A DNA stretch of 64,000 nt from Microthyrium microscopicum (lineage: Eukaryota > Ascomycota > Dothideomycetes > Microthyriales > Microthyriaceae): contig MU004238.1 in the NCBI GenBank assembly GCA_010405405.1, forward strand, positions 1,192,374 through 1,256,373, written 5' to 3'. Below the pieces are notes generated by a model. It was not told the DNA's origin. It saw only the letters and a list, made by a program, of their open reading frames with translations, and did no database searches. The translations under genes and the position numbers were made by a program. Below are positions 20,826-33,718 of the stretch, piece by piece; position 1 is the stretch's first letter, and each line of letters opens with the position of its first letter.

Positions 20826-22048
20826 ATGGCTATCTTTCAACTGCTTGCCCTCATGGTGTTGACATGGGGAGTCATTGCGTCCAATTACTCCCTCCAAATG
20901 GCACAAAGTATCATGTCCAGACAACATGGTATCCTCAAAATCCCGTCTGACATCCTCAACACCGGGGTCACTCAAAAGGCATTTCGAAAAGTTGTACAGC
21001 TATACCCGGACCACCCGCTCACGCCCGCAATTGAAGACTACATCCAGAAGAGCGTAGACTCAACATTGGAAACCCTGGCAGATCCGCAAAACGATACAAA
21101 ACTACCGTTAGACCGCCTCTCGAATGGCAATGAACTCATAAATCTCTTTAAACAGACCACAAATTTCACATACAAGGATACAATCCTAGCACTACGTGAC
21201 TCCATTGATTATCAACCCAGAAACTCGGAAAACGGCCTTTGGTACTATATCTACCCCAACTGGTCATATCTCGACGGCATGTACTCTTTCGGACCATTCC
21301 AAGCAGACTACATCAAGTACTTCGGGGACTGGCTCGGCACCAAAAGCCTGGACCTCCTGGACCAGTTCTATCTGCTGAGGGAACACTGCAAGCACAACAA
21401 CACCGGCCTTTTAGTCCACGGCTACGATGAATCCAAAAAAGCGGTCTGGGCTAATCCAAACACTGGGGCAAGTCCACATGTCTGGGGCCGCAGCTTGGGT
21501 TGGTATCTTACGGCTTTGGTGGATACACTGGAAGTCTTCCCGTTTCCTCCACACTCCCCACAACATGACTCTTTCAAATCGCTACTTAACAACGTCGCTT
21601 CTGCTGTGATGACAGCGACTGATCCGGCGTCTGGACTCTGGTGGCAGGTTATGGATTCACCCGGAAAAGAGGGAAACTATATTGAGTCTAGCGGCAGTGC
21701 CATGTTCATCTATGCGCTGTTCAAGGGTGCAAGGCTAGGATATTTGGATGCTCCTGTAAGGGCCAAAGGTATCGCGAAGAGGGGTTATGAGAATCTAGTT
21801 GATAGATTTGTTGTGCGGAATGATAACGGGACGCTGGGATGGAATGGTACTGTTGCGGTGTGCAGTTTGAACTCTACTGCATCCTATGAGGTATGTTTGT
21901 CTAGTTAAAACTGACGGGGTCGTTTTTGCTAATGAGGAGGCAGTATTATGTTGGACAACCTATACTCTATAATAGTCCTTTGGGTGAGGGCGCGTTTGTG
22001 TTGGCATCAGTGGAGTATGAGATGTTTGATAATGGTAATTTGAGTTGA
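20826..22048 (+). CDS. Secreted glycoside hydrolase family 105 (unsaturated rhamnogalacturonyl hydrolase)
   Basis: Two exons (20826-21890, 21944-22048; 53-nt intron) give 389 residues. A signal peptide is likely (MAIFQLLALMVLTWGVIA). GH105 enzymes release unsaturated galacturonic acid from oligosaccharides left by rhamnogalacturonan lyase, so this is a pectin-breakdown enzyme acting outside the cell. Diagnostic segments: WSYLDGMYSFGPFQADY (with the conserved Asp), LLVHGYDESKKAVWANP, SPHVWGRSLGWYLTALVDTLE, SGLWWQVMD and YIESSGSAMFIYALFKG. Exon 2 supplies the family's C-terminal YYVGQPILYNSPLGEGAFVL-type segment. Several N-glycosylation sequons support secretion. It converges on the downstream permease. 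Confidence 0.93.
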
Positions 22049-22120
22049 GAAAGGAACATTCGATGAATCGATATACTTCATTACCAAGACCAGCTTCTAG
22101 GCCATATTAGAAAGCCATCT

Positions 22121-23933
22121 CTAAAGCTCTTCTGATACAGGTCTAGCTACAGGAACCTCGAACCGTTTATGACCAGTGATAAACCAATCTATCAAAGCTG
22201 CCACGATAACAGCTCCAATAAGAGGCCCAGCATAGTTGAAGTTGTTTGCTGTGACTGGCAATTCAATCGGGAACGGCATCCATATTATAACGAAGCAAAG
22301 ATAGCAAAGTGCTAGCATGTTGATTGGAATCCCCCAGCGTCCAAGCGAAAAAGGACCAAATGACACTGGTGGCCCACGTAGTTTCCGAAGTAGGAAGAAC
22401 AAGATTGGAATAACGTACGAGATGTGAAGCCCGATTGCAGAGAGTGAGATTATGGCGTTGTAGGCTGTAGATGATCCGATATAAATCAGCGATAGGATAA
22501 AGGTGATGACAGATATTAATCCGAGAGCGTTGAGAGGCATCTTGAACCGTGGGCTCACCTTGATTAGGATTAGAGATAGCTCATTCGACAGAGTGATTAC
22601 GTACCCGAGAAAAAAAAGTATGGAACGGTAGCCCATGATCCCTTGCAAAAGCCCACGTCAAGCGCGAAACTGATGCAAAAACATTAATCATAGCCACAAA
22701 GATGATAATGCAAAGCATAGCGACTAGGAAATTGGTCGCGGGTTTAGACTTGGTAGCCTGATAGTAAACTTCGATAATTGGTAATCCAGTTGGACTGTTC
22801 GCGACTTGGTCGACGTTGCCAATGCTGTATAGCAGACAAATAACGAACGCAAATTGCATTATAGCATTAGAAATGGTGGAAGTGATGATACTGTATGGAA
22901 CTCGTTTTCTGACACCTTTGACCTCGTCACCTACAATTGTTAGACTGAAAGACCTTGATATGTTCGAGGAACTTACTCATGTGAAGGAGACCATCAGCCC
23001 CTGAGATGGGATATGTTACAGTCAACAAACCTATGCCGAAAGCGACGCCTGGATTGGTCCAGCCGCTAAGGTCGTTTGTAAGGGTGTTCCAGACATAATC
23101 ATTTGAGCTTCGTACGGCGAGAACAGGCAAAAGGACGATATTAACGATGAAAAAGACAATGTGAATAACACCCCCAACAGTTTCCAGGGTGTTGATGACC
23201 TTTCGAAACCATATGTTGAATACAACAGGTACAATGATAAAGAGCCACATGAACATGGCTGTATGCCAGCGCTTTGGGCTATATGTCTCGTCGTTGAATA
23301 TCATCAAGGCAGTGATCATGTTGGCCAAAGCAGCAGGATTCGCAGCAGCAGTGAAGATCCAGGCAGCAGTAGTTATCCAGCCTGATTGAGTTCAATGAGA
23401 ATTTGGAGAGTTGACAGGCAGATCACATACCTTGAATCAAGCCCCAGAATCTAGGTGCTGATCTAGCAAATCTGGCTGACCAGCGGTATTGAGCTCCAAC
23501 CGTTGGATCCCTATATCGCTGTGAGTATGGAATGTGGCATACTGCTAGGAGAATCAACAAACATGGACGCCATTTCAGCCAGTGATAACGCGACAAAACT
23601 GGCCCCAAAACCAGCGAAAATACCTCCGTATACCATGGATGCCGGGCCACCATTGAGGAGCGAGAACTGAAAGTTGATTGCAATGGCTTCCCATGCTGAT
23701 TGAAGGATAACTTCGAAGTTGAACACCGAAGGCAGGTTGATATATCGCTAAAGATGGTGAGTATCCCCATTGATATATTGAGTGGATGTTTTTAAACAAA
23801 CCTCGAGCGCTGAGGGCGGTGAATCTTGATCTAGCTGCTTCTCTTTGGTATCCAGATCCGTGTCTTTTTCTATTGGTGTTTCTGGATCACGTTGGTATAT
23901 CTTCGAAGCAGCCATTTCCTTGATGGAAGACAT
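22121..23933 (-). CDS. Amino-acid / GABA permease (APC superfamily)
   Basis: About 12 membrane segments are spread over six exons, giving roughly 530 residues. The cytoplasmic N-tail ends in SALE and splices to RYINLPSVFNFEVILQSAWEAIAINFQFSLLNGGP. This is followed by AEMASM-DPTVGAQYRWSARFA (the APC 'SxxPxxGGxYxW' region), WITTAAWIFTAAANPAALA, GADGLLHM-SDEVKGVRKRVP (the conserved helix-8 E-V motif) and WAFARDHGLPF. A 46-nt intron (22559-22604) interrupts FFSR-VSPRFKMPLNAL. The pattern matches the yeast Uga4/Bio5 and fungal GabA group of GABA, choline or polyamine permeases at the plasma membrane. The substrate is not determinable. It is convergent with the GH105 gene, 72 bp apart. Confidence 0.92.
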
Positions 23934-24663
23934 AACTGGATGCAGTCGCCAAGGCCCAGGATACTTAGTATACCTGGTAAATCAGAACAAGGTAAGTCTT
24001 TTGTAAAGAACGAGCCTTGGCCCTTTGCGATAAGAAACGGGCCGTCCTGCTGTGTCTTTGCAACACTGATTTATGAAGTCAGGTCCTGGAGTGGCAGAGA
24101 CGCTAATGATGTGATTTACGCAACTGGAGAGCAGCTACATGCAGCTCGAGCGGTGCATATGTGAACCATACATCCAATGGGATTACGAGAACGATCAGTG
24201 TTACCAGTCGTACTAGTAAAACTAACACATATTGATGCATGTTTAATGAGGCAGAGATTAGTCATATAAGGTGCATCCATATATCAGTTATCATGAAGAG
24301 CAAAACTCGCTTATGCATTTAGTCTTATATGACTGTTTTCCATGTTCGGTTGTCGTAACGGTCTGCAACTACAACTGTGTGATTTGATCAAACAAACTTG
24401 CCATGCATAAAACGCTGTCAATCGAGGTGGCAGACATACCTATGACTGGAACACAATGCTCAGGTCGAACACAAGAGTATTCAGTCTCTAAAGCCTATTT
24501 GACTATACCGCATAAGTCACGGTACGAAAGTCAGATAGTCAACTAAACTGGGTATTGAGTCTGCCTAAGCAGTTGGCCTATGTTCACCATACATTGAAAG
24601 CCTCATTGTGACACCGAAGAAGCTAGCAGGAGCAAATCTCTGTTGCAAACGCTTTGCGCAAGA
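23934..24663. other. Intergenic: promoter of the permease and 3' flank of the carrier gene
   Basis: No supported gene and no notable repeat. Confidence 0.45.
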
Positions 24664-25811
24664 TCAATTCAGCAGATCATTGTCTGCCCGATCTGGAAGA
24701 ATCCTTGCTTCTATTCTACGCATAATCTTGTTCGTTTGCTCTGCTAAACTGAGGGTGAGGATCTTGCAACGTTCTTGTTAGTTCTGGTTTCTGATTTTAG
24801 GTTGTGAGAACATACCGTATGTGGCCATATCCGCGCTAGATGGGCGAAAAACCCCTTGTATAGCGCAAACACACCCTCCGTACTCACTGTTCGATATAAA
24901 CAGTCGAAAGCACTCTTATATAACGTCCCCGTTTGGTTGTACATGCGGCTCATAATCGTGTCTGGTGGATGCATAACACAGCAAACCACAAAGCCTGATA
25001 CTGTGCTGCTAAGAAGATGCGCCGCCGGTCCATCCTGTACTCCGAATTTGTTGGCAAGTGTACGCTTGGCTAAAAAGTACGTAGGGAGCTGCACACTGCT
25101 GCCAAAACCAGTGCGCACCATGGCAGGCCCAACCCCTCGGTATAGGCCGCGTATGCCCTCCGAAGTGTATATTGACCGTAGCCCGTCCCATGCATTGCGG
25201 TAGTGATGTTGTGTGCCTACTGGAAGAACGGGAGAAAATGATTGTAGGCGCGTTTTTACGAGGAAGAAGGGAGAGCCGGCGGCGGCGCCAATGATGCCGG
25301 ACGCTGCGCCGGAGAAGATGTTGACGCCTGCGGCTTGTTTTGTGGGATCGCCGTGTAGAGCTGTCGTAGTAGCTTTCCGAATGGGCTCGTAGAAACCAAG
25401 ACGGCAGCCGTTGAGCATCATTTGGTATATGTACTAGAATCTCACTGTCAGCACACTTGGCGCAACTTGTGGATCGCACATACTGCACAATTTAGACCTC
25501 TCATAAGCCCTTTGACCCCCTCATGCTTGAGAATGACGCTGTAGCCATGGAATACGCCACGATACATTCGCTTGACTTCCTTTTTCGATTGTAGTTCGCC
25601 CTGCAATTGTAACCTGTGTAAATCGAGTCCTTAGCGCGCAATTCGGAATCAAGGCATGAATAGGCGCATACCGAATTTTGGTGGTTTCAAAGCCATGGGT
25701 TACTGTAACTGCTCCGCATGCTGCTATTCCGCCTGCAATGAAAGCTCTGTTTTGTTTGTTAGCTTTGCGCTGGCCTTGTCAAGGAGTAGCTTACCCAGCG
25801 GTAGTTGACAT
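24664..25811 (-). CDS. OAC1: Mitochondrial carrier, oxaloacetate/sulfate type (OAC1-like)
   Basis: A mitochondrial inner-membrane carrier of about 320 residues in six exons. The first exon (MSTTAG) starts at ATG 25811. The last exon (24762-24664) encodes ILTLSLAEQTNKIMRRIEARILPD and ends in TGA. Carrier repeats are visible: AFIAGGIAACGAVTVTHGFETTKIR (first PxD/ExxK-type signature, with HGFETTK in place of P-x-D), SGIIGAAAGSPFFLVKTRLQ (second repeat) and GFVVCCVMHPPDTIMSRMYNQ (third repeat). Triplicated order, YRG and LYRG/LYKG glycine motifs and length all fit. The THGFETTK and SPFFLVKTRLQ signatures are those I associate with yeast Oac1, which imports oxaloacetate and sulfate. Family certain, exact orthology likely. 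Confidence 0.92.
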
Positions 25812-26677
25812 GGCAAAGTATTCGCACAGGGACCTCAGTCCCTCGTGCGTACGGTAAGAATGTTATTGAGGGTAGGCGACAACCACGCGCATCCCGAGTC
25901 AATAGGGACTCGAAAAGAGGGAAAAAGTTGTCGGGCGTAAGGACAGGCGTAGTGGGTGTTGAAGTTGAGAAAAAGTTTAGCTTACACTCTAGTAGCTAAA
26001 CATTTTGGCATTGCAGCCGATGGTCGGAAGGGGACCGTCAGCCCGGCAAAATGTAGCCGCCAATCATCGCTTAGTGTGGGGTGCTTATTAAGTCATCAGG
26101 GTCTATATATATATATGTATTTCTTTGGATCATGTAAACTGCGTATGTATTATTGTGATCAATCTGTTCCGCGGCCTCTGGGCGCAAAGCTTGATACCAC
26201 TATGGTTATAGAGCTCTGCGAGCTGGCAAAAGAAGGCAGGTTGCGCATTGGCAGGTCCATCTCTTGCACAACCAGAAACAAGCCTAAATCTCAAAATCAG
26301 ATCTAGAAGTTTAAATCTGGACTACAGTGTACCAAACGAAAGCTATGAATGATCATCATTATTATATCAGGAGAGCTACAGCACGTTGAACATCCCTGCA
26401 ACATTGAGTACCCACGTTCCTGGTCGCAATAGCTCTGGTTGGATCCTCAACGCCAAGCTCTGTATCCGTACAGTACATCAGACATGCGAATCAAGATGTC
26501 ACGATATCTTTCGCCCTGCCAAATATCTCCTTCTCTTTCATCATGCAACACCTTCCACCTGTCAACCTGTGACACCCCAACCGACATCCGACTGATGTAG
26601 CCATCCCTTCCACAATTGAGTCCATCTAGGGGGCGTCTCGCTCCTTCCCGAGAGCTATCTTCTCCCTGCAGAGCCTC
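25812..26677. other. Divergent promoter between carrier and amino-acid transporter genes
   Basis: 866 bp lie between two divergent genes. It holds a TA-repeat (ATATATATATATG near 26106) and a pyrimidine-rich leader (about 26490-26677). No gene is supported. Confidence 0.5.
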
Positions 26678-28463
26678 ATGATGCTCCCTCTATCTCGCCA
26701 ACCCTCTCCTCGCAATACACCCTCTCCCATGGCCCGCCCAGTACATAGCAACCCAGAACCATCTTCTCCGTCTCCCCGCGCCTCTATCGATTCCTATACC
26801 GACTCTCAACACCTCCTAGCCCACCCAGCAGCTTCCAACACCCTCAAACTCACGCCCCTCAACGGCCTCGCTCTTGTTCTCGGCCTACAAATCGGTTCTG
26901 GTATATTTTCCGCGCCTTCCACTGTCAGTCTACATGTCGCCTCGCCCGCCGAAGGACTTGGTATCTGGCTTATCGGAGGCTTGCTCGCGTGGACCGGTGC
27001 CTCATCCTTTGTCGAGCTTGGACTTGCCGTACCACGCAATGGCGGTATCCAGGAATATTTGCAAGAATGTTATGGCGACTTCATGGCGTTTCTGTTCACG
27101 TGGACATGGGTAGTGATCGTGAAGCCGTGCGCCAATGCGGTCATTGCTACAGTGCTCGCAGACTATGCATGCTCGGCTGTGTTGCCAGGAAAGCAGGAGG
27201 CCGCGCAGGTGGTTACCAAGGCGGTGGGAGTGCTGGCGGTCGTTGCGATTTCGACGTTAAATTGTCTAGGTGCCAGGACAGGACCGCAGGCAGCGAATGG
27301 TTTTCTGGTGTTGAAGCTGGGCCTGGTACTATCGATCGTAGTGCTTGGACTAGCGTTTTGTGTGGGCAGAGGAGATGGGATCCCAAAGTCGAAGACAGGT
27401 TGGCTCGGGAGTGATCCATTAGAGGATAGGGTTATCTGGGTGAGGTTCGGGGATCTAGTAACAGCTCTATTTGCAGCGTTGTTCTGCTATGGAGGTTGGG
27501 AATCGGCAAGTTCTATTATGCATACCTGGATTGTGCTAACCGATTGAAAGATTGGATTTGTCGTTGGTGATATGAAAGCTCCAACCAAGAATCTGCCTAG
27601 AGTATTACACTCGTCGATGACGATTACCATTTGTAGCTTCTTTGGACTTGTAGTGGCTCTGTATCTATGCCTTCCGATGGACAATATTCGAAGCCATACT
27701 ACACTGGCAGCAGTAAGTAGGAAGTTCAGACCAATGACTATGCTAATAACATTAGGATTTTGGTGAAAAGGTTCTAGGCCAGGTAGGCCGACGAGCGTAT
27801 GCATTTGCAATCGCAATTTCTACTCTGGGCGCTCTCAATACCAACATATTTGCGACGGCGAAGCTGTGCGAATCGGCCAGTCAAAGAGGGTACTTACCTG
27901 CTGTTCTAGCAAACCTTCATTTCGAGGATGAAGAGGATGAGATGCTTTATTATGATAAAATCCTGCGAAAGTGGCCATTATTCCTCTCATATCCCATTAT
28001 CAAGTTTGCTAAATCTACAGCCAAGCTTCGTATAACCGGACACATCCCGATGTAAGTTCATGATACCATAAATTTGCTTTCAAATGAGCTAATGCTACTC
28101 AGCTATGCTATTATGCTCAACGCCTTCATGGCAATCTTCTACGTCGTTGTAGGAACATTCAATGGCCTGGTTGTTTTCGTCGGTATAGCAGAATACTTCT
28201 TCTTCTTTTTCTGCGTATTGGGTGTCTTCGTCATCCGCGCTCGAAGAGCTCGAAATTCCGAACCACATCTCTACCAAACTTGGACCATCAATCCTCTTAT
28301 TTTCATTACTTTGAGCTCCCTCTTTGTGATTCGAGGACTTGTTGCGAATCCGTTGCAGGGCGTGGCTCTTTGCGCCGTGTCTTTGGTGGGCTGGATTGTG
28401 TTCTGGATCCGGTTTCCATCTCGACATCATCATACTAGCATTCGGGCTGAGCCACCAGCTTGA
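26678..28463 (+). CDS. LAT/MUP1-type amino-acid transporter (APC superfamily)
   Basis: Four exons (26678-27505, 27551-27712, 27756-28051, 28103-28463) give 548 residues in frame. A Pro/Ser-rich N-tail precedes TM1 with the APC unwound-helix motif LQIGSGIFSAPS, then IGGLLAWTGASSFVELGLAVPRNGGIQEYL, FTWTWVVIVKP, ALFCYGGWES-IGFVVGDMKAP, and ALNTNIFATAKLCESASQRGYLP. A long acidic loop (HFEDEEDEMLYYDK) and the C-terminal TMs follow. This is the light-chain-like L-type family that includes yeast Mup1 (methionine). The first intron begins with GC rather than GT (see findings). Two adjacent ATGs at 26678 and 26681 make the start uncertain by one codon; a later ATG at 26729 is also possible. Confidence 0.92.
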
Positions 28464-29228
28464 CAGTCTAGCACTTGAAGGAGTCGATTCATGATTTATT
28501 TAGCGAAGGCGTTGGGAAGATAGGTTGTAGGGATACACCATGGGGTTGTTTACTATATGATACCAACTATAGCTGTCAATGCTTTCTGGACACACACGTT
28601 CGGTGCTATTGGGTTGAGCTTAAAATACCAATTCTGATACTGGAAGTTTTGGTGCCCAAATTAGAGTATGCTTTGTGGTTTCTCAATGTGTTTGTGGTTA
28701 AAAACACCCAGCTTGGCCTCCACTTACCTCCACCTCCAGGAAAACAAAGAAATCACCTAGCACAATTGTACCTCGTAGCTGCTCACTTTTCAGGTGCAGT
28801 TGACAAAAAAGTCAGGGTCCGCATTACCATCACTCGCACCTGGTGACCTGATAAAACTCTAGAGTAGACTAATGGAAAGTTAACCGACGAACTTTGTTCA
28901 CTGGATACCTTAACCAGCTTCAGTGAATCTGATTTTCATTGAGCGTCCACGAAATATTGTAAATCAATCTCTCAGCCTCATTATTTGATTCTCAGAAAAC
29001 TTCAGCCTTGCCTTGTACCTGGTCGGCATTCAACAGCGCTTATTGGCTCCTGCGACTATTGTTGCCCAAGATCCTCCCGCCTTCCTTGAACCTCACTCAA
29101 CAGACCGAGCTACCACCAAACCATTCCTTAGCCCGGCAGCCTCCCACCGCCTCCCCTCTTTTGACCTCTTCTCTACATCGACACGACGCGGAACAATACG
29201 ACTTCTTTAGCTCATCTCCCCCAAAAGC
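28464..29228. other. Intergenic: promoter and leader of karyopherin gene
   Basis: No supported gene. From about 29000 the sequence is C-rich and leads into the karyopherin ATG. Confidence 0.45.
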
Positions 29229-32200
29229 ATGGCAGAGCCCATAGCTAATCTCTCCGAAGCGGGTCTCATCCAGGCACTGGAAGTCGTCTACAATCCACGC
29301 TCCAAAAATGAGACCCGTCAAGAAGCCACCATCTTCCTCGATCAAGCCAAACAATCCCCCGAAGCACTCACCCATGGCTATTTGCTTGCCTCAGATTCCT
29401 CGCGGCCAGCAGTGTTGCGCCACTATGGCATGTCCATGATGCTCTTCTACCTCAAACACGTCTACACCGGCGGCAACGAACAAGAACTAAAGGGATATGT
29501 TTTAAACCTGACCGAATCACTTCTCGAAAACGACCCCTCCTTCCTGAAAAATAAGGTGGTGCAAATATGGACCGAAGTGGCCAAGCGCATATGGGGTCAA
29601 GGTTGGGACAACATGGACGAACAACTCGTGAATCTCTGGAGATCTACGCTGTCGCACAAGGAGTTCGTACTGCTAGCACTCGAGCAGTTGTCGGAGGATA
29701 TATTCTCTCGTGAAGACTACGTAGCTGCGCTGCGGTCGGATCTAGGATCGTCATTTGCGCGCATATGTGTGACAGAAGCTGTGATGAAAGATCACTACCT
29801 TCCGGTACAGGATGCGCCCTTGTTACGGTCTGGCAAGGAGGGTTGGCTACAGCGTATCTGTCTAGGACTGAATGCCTTTCTCGAACAGCATTCGCAGCAA
29901 CCGCAGGATGCGCAGATACAGGCTTGTATCGTGCGGAGTCTCGGAGTTATACAGTCTTTCTGTGTTTGGATCTCGCCACAAGCCATAATAACATCACGAT
30001 GTGTGGAGATGATAGGAAGCGCCTTTGCCTCTGGTGATACGGCGATGCGAATGGCGGCAATGGATGCGTTTATATCTATATTCAACCGAAATCGAGTCAA
30101 CATCGAGACTGCTGAGATGGAAAAGATAATAGGTCCCATATTCAACCAAGGAAGCTTACAATTATTACACGAAGCGTATGGCTGGGCAAAAACAGCGGGT
30201 GCGGAGGAGGACGATGAAAAATACTCGTTCGCGAAGAAACTGTCAGAGGTAATTTGCCTGTCCACGCTTTGAGGCTCATCGGCTAACAATTCAGGTCCTC
30301 GCGTCTCTCGGTGTTCTCGTGGAAATCAATCCAGACGTCGTTGAAAAGACTGGGAACCTCCCTCTTTTTTTCTCGTTACTCCTCGAAATCACCACACATC
30401 CTAGTCTCCTCGTCTCTCTACCTGTTCTTGACGTGTGGCTACGGCTTCTTCGTTCACGAACTCCCCAATTTACCAATATCATTAATGAGTCCATGGGCGC
30501 TCTGTTGGAATTGTGCACCTCACGAGCTCTGAAATTCGATTCATTATCTGAAGATTCAGGCAATGCAACAGTAGCATTTCTTGCCTCAGATTGCGATACA
30601 GTCGCCCAGCGTGAACTCATCTTGGGTCAATATAGAACGGCGTGTGTTCATACCATCGAAATAGTTGTACGCCGCGTGCCACTAGATGCGATGAAGCATA
30701 TACTAGATGAGGCCGCGACCTTCTTCCACAGCCTTAGCTCTCGGCCCTTCTCCCGAGAGACTTATTCCAAGCCATCTCCAGAATCTTTACAAGCGGACAC
30801 TCACTTCACAGCTATTGAAGCGGGATCCAGAGGTTGTCTAAAATGGCTGGCAACCCACGTAGAAGCGAATAACGACTCGATGAATCAAGCTGTGGACGCA
30901 AAAGGCGCAAACATTGAGATTGCATTTGGTCAATGGTGCGATACAGCATTAACCATTCCTATACAAGATCCAGATATCTCGCGAAAGATGATTGCTCAAA
31001 TCGTTTCTTTAACATCAAAGGTGCTAAGCCGTTATCCTCAAACCGCGCTTACCATACTCGATCGTTTATTGGATATTCGAGGCGACAAGAATCCGTCTTC
31101 ACAATCTTTCAAAGACGCAACCAAAGAATTGCTCGAAACCTGCGCTTTTGGAGCGCAACGACTTGCCACAACTTTTGCAGATACGTTTCTCGGCATATAT
31201 GATCAGCTGGAGAGCCGGATACAGCAGATTCTGAACGTTGAAGGCGCAGACTTGCAAACTAGATGGATGCCATTCATGCTCATGATCATACATCGAGCAT
31301 CAAATCTGGATGCTGAAACCCGAACCGAAAAGTTAAGAAGAATGATACAACCTGTCAAAGAAGCATGGGAAAGTCCGGCGCTTCACACAGCTTTGACAGA
31401 CTACTCGTCATTCTGCAACTACCTTGGATGGGATCGCCTTCCAGATTTCCTGCATCAGAACAATTTCTATAGCACCCAAGAATGGTCAGAGAAATCGCTC
31501 GGTGAGGATGGTTTGCGATTACAGCAAGACCTCTTAGATCGGAATGACCAGATACCAATCAAAATGACTAAAGCACTACTACATGCTACGACAGAAAAGC
31601 TGGAGGAGGGATCTCCTATCTTCGAGATCGCTTGCACTGTCTGGGGAGAAATCATGCCGGTCATTCTCCCAAATCTCCTCAAAATGCTCAGCTATGCAAC
31701 CTCCTTCCATAGCAACGACCGATGGACATCATTTCCTGGAGAAATACAGGCCATCGTTCGTCGCATACTGACCGATCGCTTCTGGCAGAATGGAATCTCT
31801 GCCGAAAGTCGGGACGCTTTCGTGTCGAAAGTCAATAATACAAAGACAACCTTTGAAGGATTTGGCTCGACTGTAAGACGTACAGTACGGCAAATTCGGA
31901 CAGGCGCTTGCGATCTCCTAATGTTCTTCTCGAAATTGGGAGATGTATTCTACGGTATCCCAGAACTTGCGCCTCCGTTAAGCCAGGCTCTCTACGAAGG
32001 CGCAGCTAGTTTATCTGCACATCATTTTGCTGTGTTGATTACATTTTCCAGCAACATGATCAAGGGATGCCCAACACCACTGCGCGCCCAATTCCTCCCA
32101 CCAATTCTAGCGAATCTATTTCAACAACTCAAATTCAAAGTGGACACCGAATGGGATGTCCTCAATCGACGAACCGAAGAAGGCTCTGCCGACGATAACC

Positions 32201-32892
32201 TCGACGACGAAATGAAGAACCAGAGTATCTTGCGATCAATGACATATAATGGCTGCTATCTGCTATTCACTCTGACCAACGCGGATCTATATAAAGGCGA
32301 AGATCCCACCCCCCTCTCGCTCATCACTACCGACGTCTCCATTCTCGAGCCAGTACTCACATTTACTGCTTCTGCACTACGTGTGCGCGACTTTCACTCC
32401 GTCAAAAGCACCTGCGTCATCCTACACGACCGCATCATCCCTCTCTTCCGCGACCCCGGCGCTGTGCACGACTACATCTGCAATGACTTACTCAAAGCCG
32501 CCATTTCCTCAATCCACGAACCATACTTCGTCGACCTGCAAAAGGATCTTGCCAGCCTTATTGTACAAATAATCACCCTCGACTCGGACATTGCTGGCAA
32601 CGTCATCGCCTCACTGCCTGGCCTATCTTCCCAGCCACTCAAAGTACACACTGCCTTAGAGCGCGTACGCACCAGCGGCAACGAGAAGATCGGGCGCGCT
32701 CTCGTGCTCGAACTTCTAGAGCATTTGCGCGGCGTGAGCATCCACGAGATGGGACGCATTGGCGGCCCCAAGAAGAGTCGAAATCAAGCTCGGCTGTTGC
32801 AGCAGTTTGACATGCAAGCAGAGCCAACGGCGGTGCAGATTGAGCGTGGAGGCAGTCCTGGGTTGGAAGGAGTAGCGGACTTGTTGCAGTAG
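29229..32892 (+). CDS. Karyopherin-beta, Msn5/exportin-5-like
   Basis: Two exons (29229-30248, 30295-32892; 46-nt intron joining KLSE to VLASLGVL) give 1205 residues, right for Msn5/exportin-5 (about 1,200). The N-terminus is an importin-beta-like HEAT array: IQALEVVYNPRSKNETRQEATIFLDQ, SSRPAVLRHYGMSMMLFYLKH, then the exportin-1-like core KNKVVQIWTEVAKRIWGQGWDNM and FVLLALEQLSEDIFSRE. In yeast Msn5 exports phosphorylated cargoes (such as Pho4 and Mig1) and imports replication protein A with RanGTP; Aspergillus has a homologue called KapJ. The orthology call rests on the N-terminal pattern and length. Confidence 0.88.
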
Positions 32893-33718
32893 ATCCGCGA
32901 CTCGAATTTGCGGGAAAGGCAGGGATCGGAAGAGGAGCATGTTGGGCTCCATGAAAAGGACTGGAGATAGTGAAAAGTTATAGATGCGGGTTGTTGTTGT
33001 TGCTGTTGGCATTGCGACGATGGCGTTGGTGGTTGCTTCATTGTTGCTTTAAGCTTTGTATACCCATGTTATGGCACTTTGGTATGAAATAGTATAAACC
33101 AGCATTGTTCTTATTCTTTACTAGTCCTAGATGGCTCCTATCTAGGTGATGTTTGTAGTACTCGATCTGAACGTTGGTGAAGCAAGATATTGACAAAATA
33201 AGCCTCACGCTTCCTTGCAGTGCTATGCCCACTAGTACCACATGCTACGGTACACTACGAGATGCTTTATGTCCTACGGAATCCTCAGACACACAGATAC
33301 TATATCGAAAGCAATGGGAACTGTAGCATCTTTCATTTAAAAGCGTGGTCGGAGTCAACGTGGTCAACAGGAGCGCGCCATTATTTTGTCACTCACATGG
33401 CAGTTGGGAAGCTACACCGTAGTCAACCACCGTATCACATTCACAGTTGCCCGCAATGTTAGCTCTTACTTCGATATTGCTTCCTACATGCAAGCAAAGC
33501 TATAATAACTACCGCTGCTATCCAGGTTGTGTTGAGTTCCTTCTCTCCGCCCAGCTGAGAGCCTACCAACGAAGTGACGACCTTTCGATGATCAGATATC
33601 TTTCCACTTGCGAGCTGCTGTGCATGAAGTGCGGTGGATAAACAAGCATCTTGTATTAGACAAATGCTTTGATACACTCATCTTTGGCGGCCTATTTTTG
33701 GATACGGTAGGCTCAGTC
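32893..33718. other. Intergenic: no supported gene
   Basis: It contains the karyopherin 3' flank and the upstream region of the next gene. No repeat or domain was seen. Confidence 0.45.

Noticed and set aside
22559-22604. Apparent frame break in the amino-acid permease near FFSR
   Set aside because: A normal 46-nt intron (GTACGT...AAG) restores FFSR-VSPRFKMPLNAL, so the gene is not broken.
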